A stretch of 64,000 nt of DNA from Paenibacillus senegalimassiliensis (GTDB taxonomy: Bacteria; Bacillota; Bacilli; Paenibacillales; Paenibacillaceae). Below the pieces are notes generated by a model, which worked only from the letters and a program-made list of their open reading frames with translations, was not told the DNA's origin and did no database searches. The position numbers were made by a program, and so were the translations under genes. The stretch spans positions 687,488 through 751,487 of the forward strand of contig NZ_LN909044.1 in the NCBI RefSeq assembly GCF_001486585.1, given 5' to 3'. Numbering within the stretch: position 1 is the stretch's first letter; each line of letters begins with the position of its first letter. This document shows positions 24,220 to 33,152 of this stretch, piece by piece.

Positions 24220-25965
24220 TTGGAGAAAATGACGATTGCCACATTAAAGGCCATGTACCAAAGCGGAACCATGACGCCGCAAAAGCTGATTCATACCATC
24301 ATTAAACGGGCAGAGCGCGATCAAGCCATGAACATCTGGATTGTCCCCCCTTCCCTTTCCTTTATTCAGCCTTACCTTGACCGCTTGGCGGAGAAGAAGC
24401 CGGAGCAATATCCGTTATGGGGGATTCCCTTCGCTGTTAAAGACAACATCGACCTGGATGGGCTGCCTACGACAGCCGCCTGTCCCTCTTACACTTACAA
24501 CCCGGAGCAAAGCGCCGAAGCAGTCGACAGACTGATCGCCGCCGGAGCCATCCCGGTAGGCAAGACAAATCTGGATCAGTTCGCCACCGGACTTGTGGGC
24601 ACACGCAGTCCCTATGGCGAAACGCATAATTCGCTGAAGCCTGAGCTGATTAGCGGCGGCTCCAGTAGTGGTTCTGCGGTAGCCGTGGCCCGTGGGCAAG
24701 CGATCTTCTCCCTGGGGACCGATACCGCAGGCTCGGGCCGTGTGCCTGCTGCGCTGAATAATCTGATCGGCTACAAAGCCTCCATTGGCGATTGGCCCGT
24801 AGACGGCGTCATCCCGGCTTGTGCCAGTCTGGACTGTGTCACCGTATTTGCTTCGGCACTGGACGACGTTTACCTGATCGACTCCGTCATTCGCGGCAAG
24901 CCGCTTAGCTCCCCACAGGGCTACAGTCCGCTTCCCCCGTCAGCTATTCCGGCCAGTCCCCCGCGAAAGCTGCTGCTCCCGGGGGAGCCGCTAAGCTTCT
25001 ACGGCGATTACCAGGATGCCTACCGCAAGGCATGGGAGCAGGCTGTACAACGGCTGGAGCGATCGGGCATTCCGATTGAATACATTGATACCGACATCTT
25101 CGGGCAAGTCTCCAGCATCCTGTACGACGGTCCCTGGATTGCCGAGCGCTGGGCCGATCTGGGTGAATTTGTTGAAGCGCACCCGGGACAAATATTCCCG
25201 GTTACGGAGCAGATTCTTCGCTCCTCCCAGGAACGGGGCTACGATGCGGCTTCCGTCTTCACCGCACTACACCAGTTGCGGGGCTACAAGGCACAGACTG
25301 ACGCCTTGATGCAGGATGCCATCCTCGTGATGCCAACCTGTGGCGGGACCTATACCCGTGCCCAGGTTGCTGCTTCTCCGGTGTCTACGAACAGCGATAT
25401 GGGACGTTATACGAACCATTGCAACCTGCTGGATCTTAGCGCCATCGCCTTGCCTTCCGACTTTGCGGATGATGATCTGCCCTTCGGCATCACCATGTTC
25501 TCCCTGCGCGGTCAGGATCATTTCCTGAAAGGGGCTGCCTCAGCCTTCCTTAACACCGAAGCAATAGAACTGGCTGTCTGCGGACTGCATATGCGCGGAT
25601 TTCCGCTAGAGAAGCAGTTGCTGGACTGCGGTGCCTCCTTCGTTCGTGCCGATCAGACAGCGCCATGCTATCGCTTGATTCGGCTGGGCACCTTACCTCC
25701 CAAGCCGGGCCTGATTCGCTCCGAGCCGGGAAGCTCGATTGACCTGGAGATATGGAGCATTCCGCTACATCGCCTAGGCGATCTGCTACGACAAGTGCCG
25801 GCTCCGCTCGGTCTGGGCAAGGTGAAGCTTCGGAGTGGCGCAGAAGTGACCGGCTTCATCTGCGAACCCTATGCTCAGCAAGAGAGCGAGGATATCACCC
25901 GTTACGGAGGATGGGCCCTTGCCGAGCAGCACAAAGAGCGAGACGAGAACCCGGTGAAGGGATAA
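24220..25965 (+). CDS. allophanate hydrolase
   Basis: 581 residues from a TTG at 24220 (GAGGGG about 10 bases upstream); alternatives are the ATG at 24229 or a TTG at 24196. N-terminal amidase-signature domain: Lys of FAVKDNID (residue 74), Ser-rich GGSSSGSAVAVA near 150, and GTDTAGSGRVPA with the nucleophile Ser. The C-terminal about 150 residues match the allophanate-hydrolase C domain (FLKGAASAFLNTEAIELAVC, GLHMRGFPLEKQL, YGGWALAEQHK). Converts allophanate to ammonia and CO2. It heads the operon divergent from the deiminase pair and would complete guanidine or biuret breakdown. Confidence 0.93.
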   Translation: MEKMTIATLKAMYQSGTMTPQKLIHTIIKRAERDQAMNIWIVPPSLSFIQPYLDRLAEKKPEQYPLWGIPFAVKDNIDLDGLPTTAACPSYTYNPEQSAEAVDRLIAAGAIPVGKTNLDQFATGLVGTRSPYGETHNSLKPELISGGSSSGSAVAVARGQAIFSLGTDTAGSGRVPAALNNLIGYKASIGDWPVDGVIPACASLDCVTVFASALDDVYLIDSVIRGKPLSSPQGYSPLPPSAIPASPPRKLLLPGEPLSFYGDYQDAYRKAWEQAVQRLERSGIPIEYIDTDIFGQVSSILYDGPWIAERWADLGEFVEAHPGQIFPVTEQILRSSQERGYDAASVFTALHQLRGYKAQTDALMQDAILVMPTCGGTYTRAQVAASPVSTNSDMGRYTNHCNLLDLSAIALPSDFADDDLPFGITMFSLRGQDHFLKGAASAFLNTEAIELAVCGLHMRGFPLEKQLLDCGASFVRADQTAPCYRLIRLGTLPPKPGLIRSEPGSSIDLEIWSIPLHRLGDLLRQVPAPLGLGKVKLRSGAEVTGFICEPYAQQESEDITRYGGWALAEQHKERDENPVKG

Positions 25966-26032
25966 CGTTAACTCTTCTACCTTAAATGTTAAGCCCTGCT
26001 CACTCAGCCTATATAGGAAGGAAGCGAACGCG

Positions 26033-27670
26033 ATGGACAAGACCGAACATTCCCTGGAATCAGCCGCACTTTCTTTTCGCTGCAACGATCTGTTCCAAAT
26101 GACTTCTCTTCCGGGCCTGAGACTGCTGGCTGGAGAAAGAGGGCTGAACAATACTATTAGCCGCGTCAATATTATGGAGGTTCCGGATATTGAGAATTGG
26201 GCTCAAGAGAGCGAACTGCTGCTAACGACCGGCTACTCACATCACCACAATATGGATGCGTTCCTGGAGATTATTCCGAAGCTCGTAGACCGGGGTGTAG
26301 CTGCACTGGGCATCAAGCCCAAACGCTTCATTACCGAGGTTCCACGGCAGATTATTGATTGCGCTGAGGCCTGTGGATTGCCACTATTCGAGCTTCCCGA
26401 ATCAACCATCTTCTCCAATGTTGTTCGCGAAGTCATGGAGAGAGTCATTTCGCTGGAGACAAGAACCGTCATGCTACTCCAGCATCGGCTGGAGCAAGTA
26501 TCCGAGCTGATGCTCCACGGCCACGATATGCCGCAGATTATTGAGAGCATTGAAGACATGGTTGGTAACCCGCTCGCTATTCTGGATGCCTTCGGGCAAT
26601 TAATTGCCTCTCCTCGGCATGAAGCCTACTTCCGTCCGTTTCCAGAGCGGCTGCGCGACTTCGATTCACGTTCTTCACCGGGACATAGTGAGCTTCAATG
26701 GGTCGATCACGACGCGCCGGGCGGAGGCATTCAGCTCCACATCTTCAACCTGTGGGAGACGGAGCGAGACCCTATCCTCGTATTGCTAGCGGAAGCCTAC
26801 GCTCCCTGCGATGGACTGGTTCTGTCCACGATCTCTCGCATCCTGCCGCTACTGAACATCCGAATTAGTGGGGAGAACACTTACAAGCTGGTCAAGGCCA
26901 AATACTTCGACGACTTCCTGAAGGATTGGCTGGCCGGCGTCATACCCGGTCCTGAAGAATTGGATATCAAAGGCAGGCTATACGGCTATGAAGCCTTATC
27001 TTCCAGCGATTATCGCATGGCCATTCTTAAATTCCATGCAGATACACCCCCGGCACCGGATAGCGCCTGGATTACCGAATTGAACCGGCTGGCCCCTGGC
27101 AGAGGGCTCTACACGGGAATTGGCGGCAAGATCGTTGCCCTGCTCCCCCAAGCTACAGACCGGAATCAAGATATGTTATCCCCGGAAAATGTAGAGCCGC
27201 TGTGCAGGCAAATGGCCCAAATATGCGGGACGGATGCATTCTCCCTATGTATTGGCGAGGTCAGTTCCGCTCTGGATGTGCATCAGGGTTACATCGATAC
27301 CGAGAACCTCTTCACCGCTTCCTGCGTCAGCAGGACAAGCTCGCGAGTGATCACCTGGGAACAGCTTGGAATCTATGCCATCTTGAGCTTGCTCCCCAAG
27401 CATGCCAATGTCGACAAGTTCCTGAACCGCTACATGAAGCCGATGGTCGAGTATGATGAAGCGCATCATGCCAGTCTCGTTCAGACCTTGAAGCTGTACT
27501 TCCAATGCGGCTGCAATATTCGGCTTACAGCCGGAGCCATGTACACCCATTACAACACCATCGTCTACCGTCTCGATAAAATCAAATCCCTGCTCGGCAT
27601 TTCCTTCGACGACCCGGAAGCACGCTTAACGCTCCAGATCGTCATGAAAATTCATGAGATGGGGGAATAA
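26033..27670 (+). CDS. PucR-family transcriptional regulator
   Basis: 545 residues. An N-terminal PucR domain (PGLRLLAGERGLNNTISRVN, IMEVPDIENWAQESELLLTT) is followed by a long central region, a GGDEF-like CdaR segment, and a C-terminal helix-turn-helix (LTAGAMYTHYNTIVYRLDKI). AGGAAGGAAG precedes the ATG. PucR proteins sense purine or other nitrogen metabolites. Set between allophanate hydrolase and the ABC transporter, it probably activates this operon in response to a nitrogen compound (inference). Confidence 0.9.
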   Translation: MDKTEHSLESAALSFRCNDLFQMTSLPGLRLLAGERGLNNTISRVNIMEVPDIENWAQESELLLTTGYSHHHNMDAFLEIIPKLVDRGVAALGIKPKRFITEVPRQIIDCAEACGLPLFELPESTIFSNVVREVMERVISLETRTVMLLQHRLEQVSELMLHGHDMPQIIESIEDMVGNPLAILDAFGQLIASPRHEAYFRPFPERLRDFDSRSSPGHSELQWVDHDAPGGGIQLHIFNLWETERDPILVLLAEAYAPCDGLVLSTISRILPLLNIRISGENTYKLVKAKYFDDFLKDWLAGVIPGPEELDIKGRLYGYEALSSSDYRMAILKFHADTPPAPDSAWITELNRLAPGRGLYTGIGGKIVALLPQATDRNQDMLSPENVEPLCRQMAQICGTDAFSLCIGEVSSALDVHQGYIDTENLFTASCVSRTSSRVITWEQLGIYAILSLLPKHANVDKFLNRYMKPMVEYDEAHHASLVQTLKLYFQCGCNIRLTAGAMYTHYNTIVYRLDKIKSLLGISFDDPEARLTLQIVMKIHEMGE

Positions 27671-27707
27671 CGCAAATGTAAGGCCATTTTAAAGGGGGAA
27701 TAAAAAC

Positions 27708-28511
27708 ATGAAGCCACGAACTCGGCGCAGCCTGTTCCGCATCCGGCGGGATATTCATCCGCGGCTGTTCAACACCATTATGCTCGTCACCTTTATGCTG
27801 CTCATCGCGTTCTGGTACGTGGGCAGCAACTTCTCCGGCATTAATCCGATTTTTCTGCCAACGCCTCAAGCCACCTTCTCCTATTTAGGGCAAGCGCTCG
27901 GCAATGGCAGCTTATGGGAAGACATCGCCATCAGTTGCTACCGCGTGCTTATGGGCTTCCTGATCGCTGTCATTATCGGCGTTCCCCTGGGGCTGCTCTC
28001 CGGAGCCTACAAGATCATCGGGGCGATTATGAAGCCGCTGATCGAGTTCTTCCGTTACCTGCCGGTATCCGCCCTGATTCCACTGATTATGGTATGGACG
28101 GGGGTAGGGGAAACGGCCAAGATTACCATCATCGTCGTAGGCGCCGTGTTCTCCATGACCGCCATGATCGCCGATATCGTCAAGGGCATCCAGATTGACC
28201 TGATTAACACCGCCTACACGCTCGGCGCCTCCCAAGGACAAGTCATCAAGAACGTCATCATTCCGGCCATGATGCCTAGCGTCATGGATACGATGCGAAT
28301 GGTCATGGGGTGGGCCTGGACCTACCTGATCATGGCAGAGATGCTTGCCTCCAGTTCCGGGCTGGGCTACAGCATCATGATTGCCGAACGGTTCATGAAG
28401 ACCTATATCATCTTTGGCGGCATCTTCGTCATCGGCCTGCTCGGGCTGTTGTTCGACCGGATCTTCGCCATCATTAATAAGCGCCTGTTCCACTGGGCCG
28501 AGGATATCTAA
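27708..28511 (+). CDS. NitT/TauT-type ABC transporter permease
   Basis: 267 residues with about six membrane helices and the EAA coupling motif (YTLGASQGQVIKNVIIPAMM) near 165. AAAGGGGGAA precedes the ATG. It is followed by its ATPase. The same family sits behind guanidine-I riboswitches in many bacteria, so guanidine or a related small nitrogen compound is the likely substrate. Confidence 0.9.
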   Translation: MKPRTRRSLFRIRRDIHPRLFNTIMLVTFMLLIAFWYVGSNFSGINPIFLPTPQATFSYLGQALGNGSLWEDIAISCYRVLMGFLIAVIIGVPLGLLSGAYKIIGAIMKPLIEFFRYLPVSALIPLIMVWTGVGETAKITIIVVGAVFSMTAMIADIVKGIQIDLINTAYTLGASQGQVIKNVIIPAMMPSVMDTMRMVMGWAWTYLIMAEMLASSSGLGYSIMIAERFMKTYIIFGGIFVIGLLGLLFDRIFAIINKRLFHWAEDI

Positions 28512-28529
28512 CCAAGGAGGGGTTTAGCC

Positions 28530-29333
28530 ATGCAGCAAGCCACGATGGGTCCGAAAATTTCCTGTAAGCAACTGAACAAAATCTACCGTTCCAAGCGTTC
28601 GGAAACGTTCGCGCTCCAAGACATCAACATGGACATTGCCGACAATGAATTCATCTGCGTGGTAGGTCCGTCCGGTTGCGGAAAGTCTACGCTCCTGCGC
28701 ATCTTCGCCGGACTGGATGAAGCGACGTCGGGAGACATTCTGCTGGATGATCGCATCATGACTGGACCGGGAGCCGATCGCGGCATGGTCTTCCAGGCCT
28801 ATACCCTGTTCCCCTGGCTTTCGGTGGAGAACAACATCCGCTTCGGACTCAAGCTCAAGAATCTGCCTAAGAGTGAAGCTGACCAGATCGTAGAGAAATA
28901 CCTGGGCCTTGTAGGCCTAAGCGATTTCCGTGACCGCTTGCCCAAGGAGCTGTCCGGGGGGATGAAGCAGCGCGTTGCCATCGCCCGGGCTCTGGCCAAC
29001 AATCCGGAGGTTCTGTTAATGGACGAGCCCTTCGGCGCTCTGGACCCCGACACCAAGGGCAATATGCAGCTTCAACTCCGCGAGCTGTGGGAGAAGGAGA
29101 AGCACACGGTAATCTTCATCACCCATGATATCGAGGAAGCAGTGTTCCTGTCCCAGCGGGTGTATGTTATGAGCGCACGCCCAGGCCGGATCATTGCCGA
29201 CATTCCTATTGACCTTCCCGCGAAGCGCGATCTGGAGCTGAAGGATACGCCGGAATTCATTCAAATTCGCAAAAAGATTCACGGACTGCTGCACTCCGGA
29301 GATTTCGGAATGGATCTCCATGCAGCCAACTAG
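28530..29333 (+). CDS. NitT/TauT-type ABC transporter ATPase
   Basis: 267 residues. Walker A GPSGCGKST near 45, Q-loop region MVFQAYTLFPW, signature LSGGMKQR, Walker B VLLMDEPFGALD and switch His in VIFITHDIEEA. AAGGAGGGG upstream. Energises the adjacent permease with the lipoprotein encoded at 30794. Its 3' end overlaps the MATE gene by 14 bases. Confidence 0.93.
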   Translation: MQQATMGPKISCKQLNKIYRSKRSETFALQDINMDIADNEFICVVGPSGCGKSTLLRIFAGLDEATSGDILLDDRIMTGPGADRGMVFQAYTLFPWLSVENNIRFGLKLKNLPKSEADQIVEKYLGLVGLSDFRDRLPKELSGGMKQRVAIARALANNPEVLLMDEPFGALDPDTKGNMQLQLRELWEKEKHTVIFITHDIEEAVFLSQRVYVMSARPGRIIADIPIDLPAKRDLELKDTPEFIQIRKKIHGLLHSGDFGMDLHAAN

Positions 29334-30693
29334 CCTGATCTCTACCTTTCGCCAGGATACCCCCTTCCTGAAGAGCTTCCTCTTGCTGTCGCTGCCAATC
29401 GGCTTGCAGAGCATGATTACCAGCATTACTAACACCTTCAGTTCGCTGATGGTCGGACAGCTTGGGGATCTTCAGGTATCGGCCACCAGTCTGGCAGGAC
29501 AAGTCTTCTTCATCCTCAATCTGATGATCGTTGGGATTGTTAGCGGGGCAACTATTTTTGTCTCTCAGTTTTACGGCAAGGGGGACCGTCAGCATCTGAA
29601 TGTCGCCTCCGCCCTGGCCTTCGCGCTGATTGTTGCGGTCAGCTTCCTGTTCACCTTGATTGGACTTCTTTGGCCGGAGCAGGTAGTGGGAATCTTCTCG
29701 CGAGAAAGTGAAGTCATTGCCATGGCTGCCCCCTATTTACAGATTGTATGCCTCAGTTATCTCCCTACCGGGATTTCGCTGGCCTGTACGATGGTGTTCC
29801 GCAATATCGGCCGGCCTGGCTTCCCGCTGCGGGTTACGGTACTGACCATTGTGGTAGATGTCATCCTTAGCTACGGATTCATCTTTGGCAAGCTGGGTTT
29901 TCCCGAATTCGGTGTCCAAGGGGCCGCTTATGCCATTGTAGTGGCACGCCTGATTGAGATGGGGATCATGGCCTTCATGCTGTATGGCAAGTTCGGCGAG
30001 TTCGCTCCCCGCCCCCGCCATCTGCTGGCTGCTCGCAAAGAGTTCCTGGCTATCTTCTTCAGAACCTCCTTCCCGGTCATCATCAATGAGACCGTATGGA
30101 GTATCGGCTACGCCCTGTACAACGTGGTCTTCTACCATATGGGCTACACCGTAGGTGCTGCTGTCGGGATTGCCAAGGTGCTGGAACAACTGCTGATCGC
30201 CTTCTTTATCGGCACTGGGCAAGCCTCCGCGATTATCCTGGGGCAGACCATCGGAGAAGGCAAGCAGGATAAGGCACCCTATCTCGTTAAGCGCATGGAA
30301 GCCTACACCGCACTATTTGGTATTTTCACCGGGATTCTGCTCATTGCCGGATCACCGCTACTGCTAAGCATGTATCAAGGCATCTCCGAGGAAGTGCGCA
30401 GCACGGTCACGCTGCTCCTGATCTATCTGGCGATCATTATGCCGATCAAAGGCATGAACTTCGTACACATTATGGGCACGCTTCGCGCCGGTGGCGACAC
30501 CAGAATGTGCTTCATTATCGATAACGTCACCTTATGGTGCGTCTCGCTGCCATTGACCTTCCTCACAGGATATTTCCTGGACCTTTCGATCGGCATCGTG
30601 TTCCTGTTCGTCATCATCGACGACATCTGCAAGTACGTGCTCGTCCGGCTTCGCATCCGGAGCAATAAATGGATTCGCAATCTGGTCAACTAA
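29320..30693 (+). CDS. MATE-family efflux transporter
   Basis: 457 residues with about 12 hydrophobic segments; MATE features include SITNTFSSLMVGQLGDLQVS near residue 40 and SFPVIINETVWSIGYALYNV mid-protein. The ATG lies 14 bases inside the ATPase gene, so it is translationally coupled. A cation-driven exporter placed between the ATPase and the binding protein of an importer is unusual. It may relieve guanidine toxicity or export a by-product. Other guanidine-riboswitch regulons include exporters, which supports this. Confidence 0.9.
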   Translation: MQPTSLISTFRQDTPFLKSFLLLSLPIGLQSMITSITNTFSSLMVGQLGDLQVSATSLAGQVFFILNLMIVGIVSGATIFVSQFYGKGDRQHLNVASALAFALIVAVSFLFTLIGLLWPEQVVGIFSRESEVIAMAAPYLQIVCLSYLPTGISLACTMVFRNIGRPGFPLRVTVLTIVVDVILSYGFIFGKLGFPEFGVQGAAYAIVVARLIEMGIMAFMLYGKFGEFAPRPRHLLAARKEFLAIFFRTSFPVIINETVWSIGYALYNVVFYHMGYTVGAAVGIAKVLEQLLIAFFIGTGQASAIILGQTIGEGKQDKAPYLVKRMEAYTALFGIFTGILLIAGSPLLLSMYQGISEEVRSTVTLLLIYLAIIMPIKGMNFVHIMGTLRAGGDTRMCFIIDNVTLWCVSLPLTFLTGYFLDLSIGIVFLFVIIDDICKYVLVRLRIRSNKWIRNLVN

Positions 30694-30793
30694 GGCGTCT
30701 CTGAAAAACGCATGAATACTTCATTTTCAGACATGCCCTAGTCCCTGCCAGGTTTTGATCAAATACAAAAAAATGCATTGGAGGCGGGAAATC

Positions 30794-31873
30794 ATGATGA
30801 AACAAAAGAAACGCGGGTTGATGAAGCTAGGGGTCACACTACTGCTAATGACGGCTATGCTATCCGTACTGGCTGCTTGCGGCAATAACGGCGGAGCCAA
30901 TTCAGCAGGCTCGGCAAATGGAAATAACACGGCAGGAGCCGGGGGAAATGAAGCAACCTCGACCGCTCCCGTTCCAGTCAAAACGGCGTATGCCCCATTT
31001 ATCGGCGGCATTGGCGTATACGCCCTCGCTGACAAGGAGTTTGATATTGCGAACGGAGTGGATGTGGAGATCGGAGCCTTCGGTTCCACCTCACCGCTGA
31101 TGAGCATCATGACGGGGGACGTAGACATCGCGTTCACCACGCTGCAATCCTATCTCGTTTCTATTAATGCATTAATGGAAGAAGGCTCGGATATCACGAC
31201 CTTGCCAAAGATCGTGTACCTGCATAATTCCTCCACCGGAGCGGACGGAATCGTCTCGGACTCCAGCATTCAGACCGTGGCTGACCTGAAGGGCAAGACC
31301 GTATCCGCACAATACGGTGATGTTACCCACTACATGCTGGCCAAAGCTCTGGACACAGTGGGCTTAACCATCGACGATGTCAAGCTGGTGGATATGGGGC
31401 CAGGTAAAGGCGGAGCCGCCTTCGTGGCCGGTAGTGTTGATGCCGCTACAACGTTTGAGCCTTATTTGTCGCAAGGCGTCACTTCCCGCAAAGGGAACAT
31501 CATCATCTCTACGGCGGATCTGGAGAACACCATTCTCGACGTCATCGTCGTCTCCGCCAAGACCGCGGAAGAGAAGCCAGCTTGGCTGCAAAACACACTC
31601 AAGGCCGTGGAGGACGCAACCCAATACGTTAACAGTGACCTGTCCGCTGCCGCAGAATTGACAGCAGATGATCTGCAAGTAAGCGCCGCTGAGGTTAAGG
31701 AAATGTTCCCGACCGTTCACCTCTATACCCTGGCCGATAACCATGAAGGCATGGATGAAGGCGGCTGGTTGTACAGCACGATGGAGGATGTGGTTGAATT
31801 CTATCATTCCATCGGAATTATCGCAGAACCCTTTGACGTGAAGCAGCTTGTGATAGCCGATATTCTCTGGTAG
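30794..31873 (+). CDS. NitT/TauT-type substrate-binding lipoprotein
   Basis: 359 residues from the ATG at 30794 (GGAGGCGGG upstream). Signal peptide with lipobox SVLAAC near residue 30, then a Gly/Asn/Ser-rich linker. The mature domain has VDVEIGAFGSTSPLMSIMTG and VADLKGKTVSAQYG, typical of NMT1/THI5-like and TauA-like binding proteins. Anchored outside the membrane, it would deliver substrate to the permease encoded at 27708. The hairpin TCTGAAAA / TTTTCAGA at about 30698-30730 precedes it. Confidence 0.9.
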   Translation: MMKQKKRGLMKLGVTLLLMTAMLSVLAACGNNGGANSAGSANGNNTAGAGGNEATSTAPVPVKTAYAPFIGGIGVYALADKEFDIANGVDVEIGAFGSTSPLMSIMTGDVDIAFTTLQSYLVSINALMEEGSDITTLPKIVYLHNSSTGADGIVSDSSIQTVADLKGKTVSAQYGDVTHYMLAKALDTVGLTIDDVKLVDMGPGKGGAAFVAGSVDAATTFEPYLSQGVTSRKGNIIISTADLENTILDVIVVSAKTAEEKPAWLQNTLKAVEDATQYVNSDLSAAAELTADDLQVSAAEVKEMFPTVHLYTLADNHEGMDEGGWLYSTMEDVVEFYHSIGIIAEPFDVKQLVIADILW

Positions 31874-31976
31874 TAGCAGAATCACTTCGCGCTATACCTT
31901 AATACAGACTTTGAACCGGGCGGGGACTCTCCGTCCGGCACACTCTACGATTTTCTAATACGGAGGCGATGCTTTG

Positions 31977-32549
31977 ATGATTACGATTCCCGAGAACAGC
32001 GTGTACATTCTGGTAGATGTGCAGAACTCAGACCCGGCGAAGGAGCCTCGTGGCAACTCGGACAAACGGGACCGATACTTGAAGAACGTCGAGCGTGTAA
32101 CCGAATATTTCCGCGAACGCGGGGATGTGCCCATTGTCCATATCCGGGAAATTCACCGGAAGGACCGGATCGACTATGGCCGCGAGTTGGAAGGAGCAGA
32201 GAACATTCACTGCCTGGAGGGTACGCCTGAGGCGACCTACTATGAGCCTACAGCTCCCATTGAAGGGGAATATACGGTGGATAAGCGCCGATATAGCGCC
32301 TTTTTCGGAACTGACCTGGAGATTCTGCTTCGCGGCTTGAAGGCTGAGCATCTGTTCCTGGTCGGTGGTATGACCGATATTTGCGTCCATTACACCGCTA
32401 TCGATGCGCACCAGTACAACTATCACGTTCATGTGTTCAAGGAAGCCTGCGGCACGCCAAGCAGTGATGAAGTGGCTCAAGCAGCATTGGATAATATCGA
32501 GTACCATCAGGCTGGTTCGATCATTTCTGTGGAAGATTTGTTCCGGTAA
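31977..32549 (+). CDS. isochorismatase-fold cysteine hydrolase (copy 1)
   Basis: 190 residues from the ATG at 31977 (GGAGG 10 bases upstream; a TTG three bases earlier is also possible). Catalytic triad visible: D in ILVDVQNSD, K in TVDKRRYSAFFGTDL, C in VGGMTDICVHYTA. The family includes biuret hydrolase, ureidoacrylate hydrolase and N-carbamoylsarcosine amidase. In an operon headed by allophanate hydrolase, a biuret- or carbamoyl-type amide is the attractive substrate (inference). About half identical by eye to the next gene. Confidence 0.87.
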   Translation: MITIPENSVYILVDVQNSDPAKEPRGNSDKRDRYLKNVERVTEYFRERGDVPIVHIREIHRKDRIDYGRELEGAENIHCLEGTPEATYYEPTAPIEGEYTVDKRRYSAFFGTDLEILLRGLKAEHLFLVGGMTDICVHYTAIDAHQYNYHVHVFKEACGTPSSDEVAQAALDNIEYHQAGSIISVEDLFR

Positions 32550-32580
32550 GAGCTTGTATAAAAAAAGGAGGAGATTCCCC

Positions 32581-33150
32581 ATGACCCAAATTCCCGAAAA
32601 TAGCGCATTGCTAGTTATCGATATTCAGAATGACACGGAGAGCGATGCTATTCCGATCATGGAAGGCGGCACGTGTATGCTCAACTCGCCGAAGGTCATT
32701 GGTCATTTCCGCAAGCTGGGATTGCCCGTGATTCAGATTCGCGAGCTGCACCGTGCTGATCATAGCGATTTCGGTCGCGAGCTTGACGGTGTGGAGAAGG
32801 TTCACTGTCTGGAAGGAACGCCTGCGGAGGAATTCCATCCGCTGACCGCCCCGATTGAGGGCGAATATATTATTACAAAACGTCGGTATAGCGCGTTCTT
32901 TGCCACAGAGCTTGATTTGCTTCTGCGCTGCCTGGGCGTCAAACGCCTGTACCTGATCGGCGGCATGACCGATATCTGCGTACGCTTCACGGCAGTAGAT
33001 GCCCATCAGCATGACTATCACTTCCACGTCGTATCCGATGCAGTGATCGGCACTAGTCGGCAGGCTCACAATATGGCGCTGCTGAACATGGAATATCTGC
33101 AAATCGGGGCGAACATGACGACCGAAGAAGTGCTGGCGCTGACGCGCTAA
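32581..33150 (+). CDS. isochorismatase-fold cysteine hydrolase (copy 2)
   Basis: 189 residues, AAGGAGGAG upstream of the ATG. Same triad as its neighbour: D in LLVIDIQNDT, K in ITKRRYSAFFATEL, C in GGMTDICVRFTA. Shares long stretches with copy 1 (HCLEGTP, IEGEY, RRYSAFF). Tandem duplication followed by divergence. The two may form a heteromer or act on two related amides. Only two bases separate its stop from the M20 gene. Confidence 0.87.
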   Translation: MTQIPENSALLVIDIQNDTESDAIPIMEGGTCMLNSPKVIGHFRKLGLPVIQIRELHRADHSDFGRELDGVEKVHCLEGTPAEEFHPLTAPIEGEYIITKRRYSAFFATELDLLLRCLGVKRLYLIGGMTDICVRFTAVDAHQHDYHFHVVSDAVIGTSRQAHNMALLNMEYLQIGANMTTEEVLALTR

Positions 33151-33152
33151 CG

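Noticed and set aside
24220-25965. Allophanate hydrolase as part of urea amidolyase
   Set aside because: No biotin carboxylase or urea carboxylase domain is fused or nearby; the amidase plus C-terminal domain stands alone.
27912-28493. Long open frame antisense to the ABC permease
   Set aside because: It mirrors the codon pattern of the real gene, is rich in Asp/His/Gln typical of a shadow frame, and has no ribosome site.
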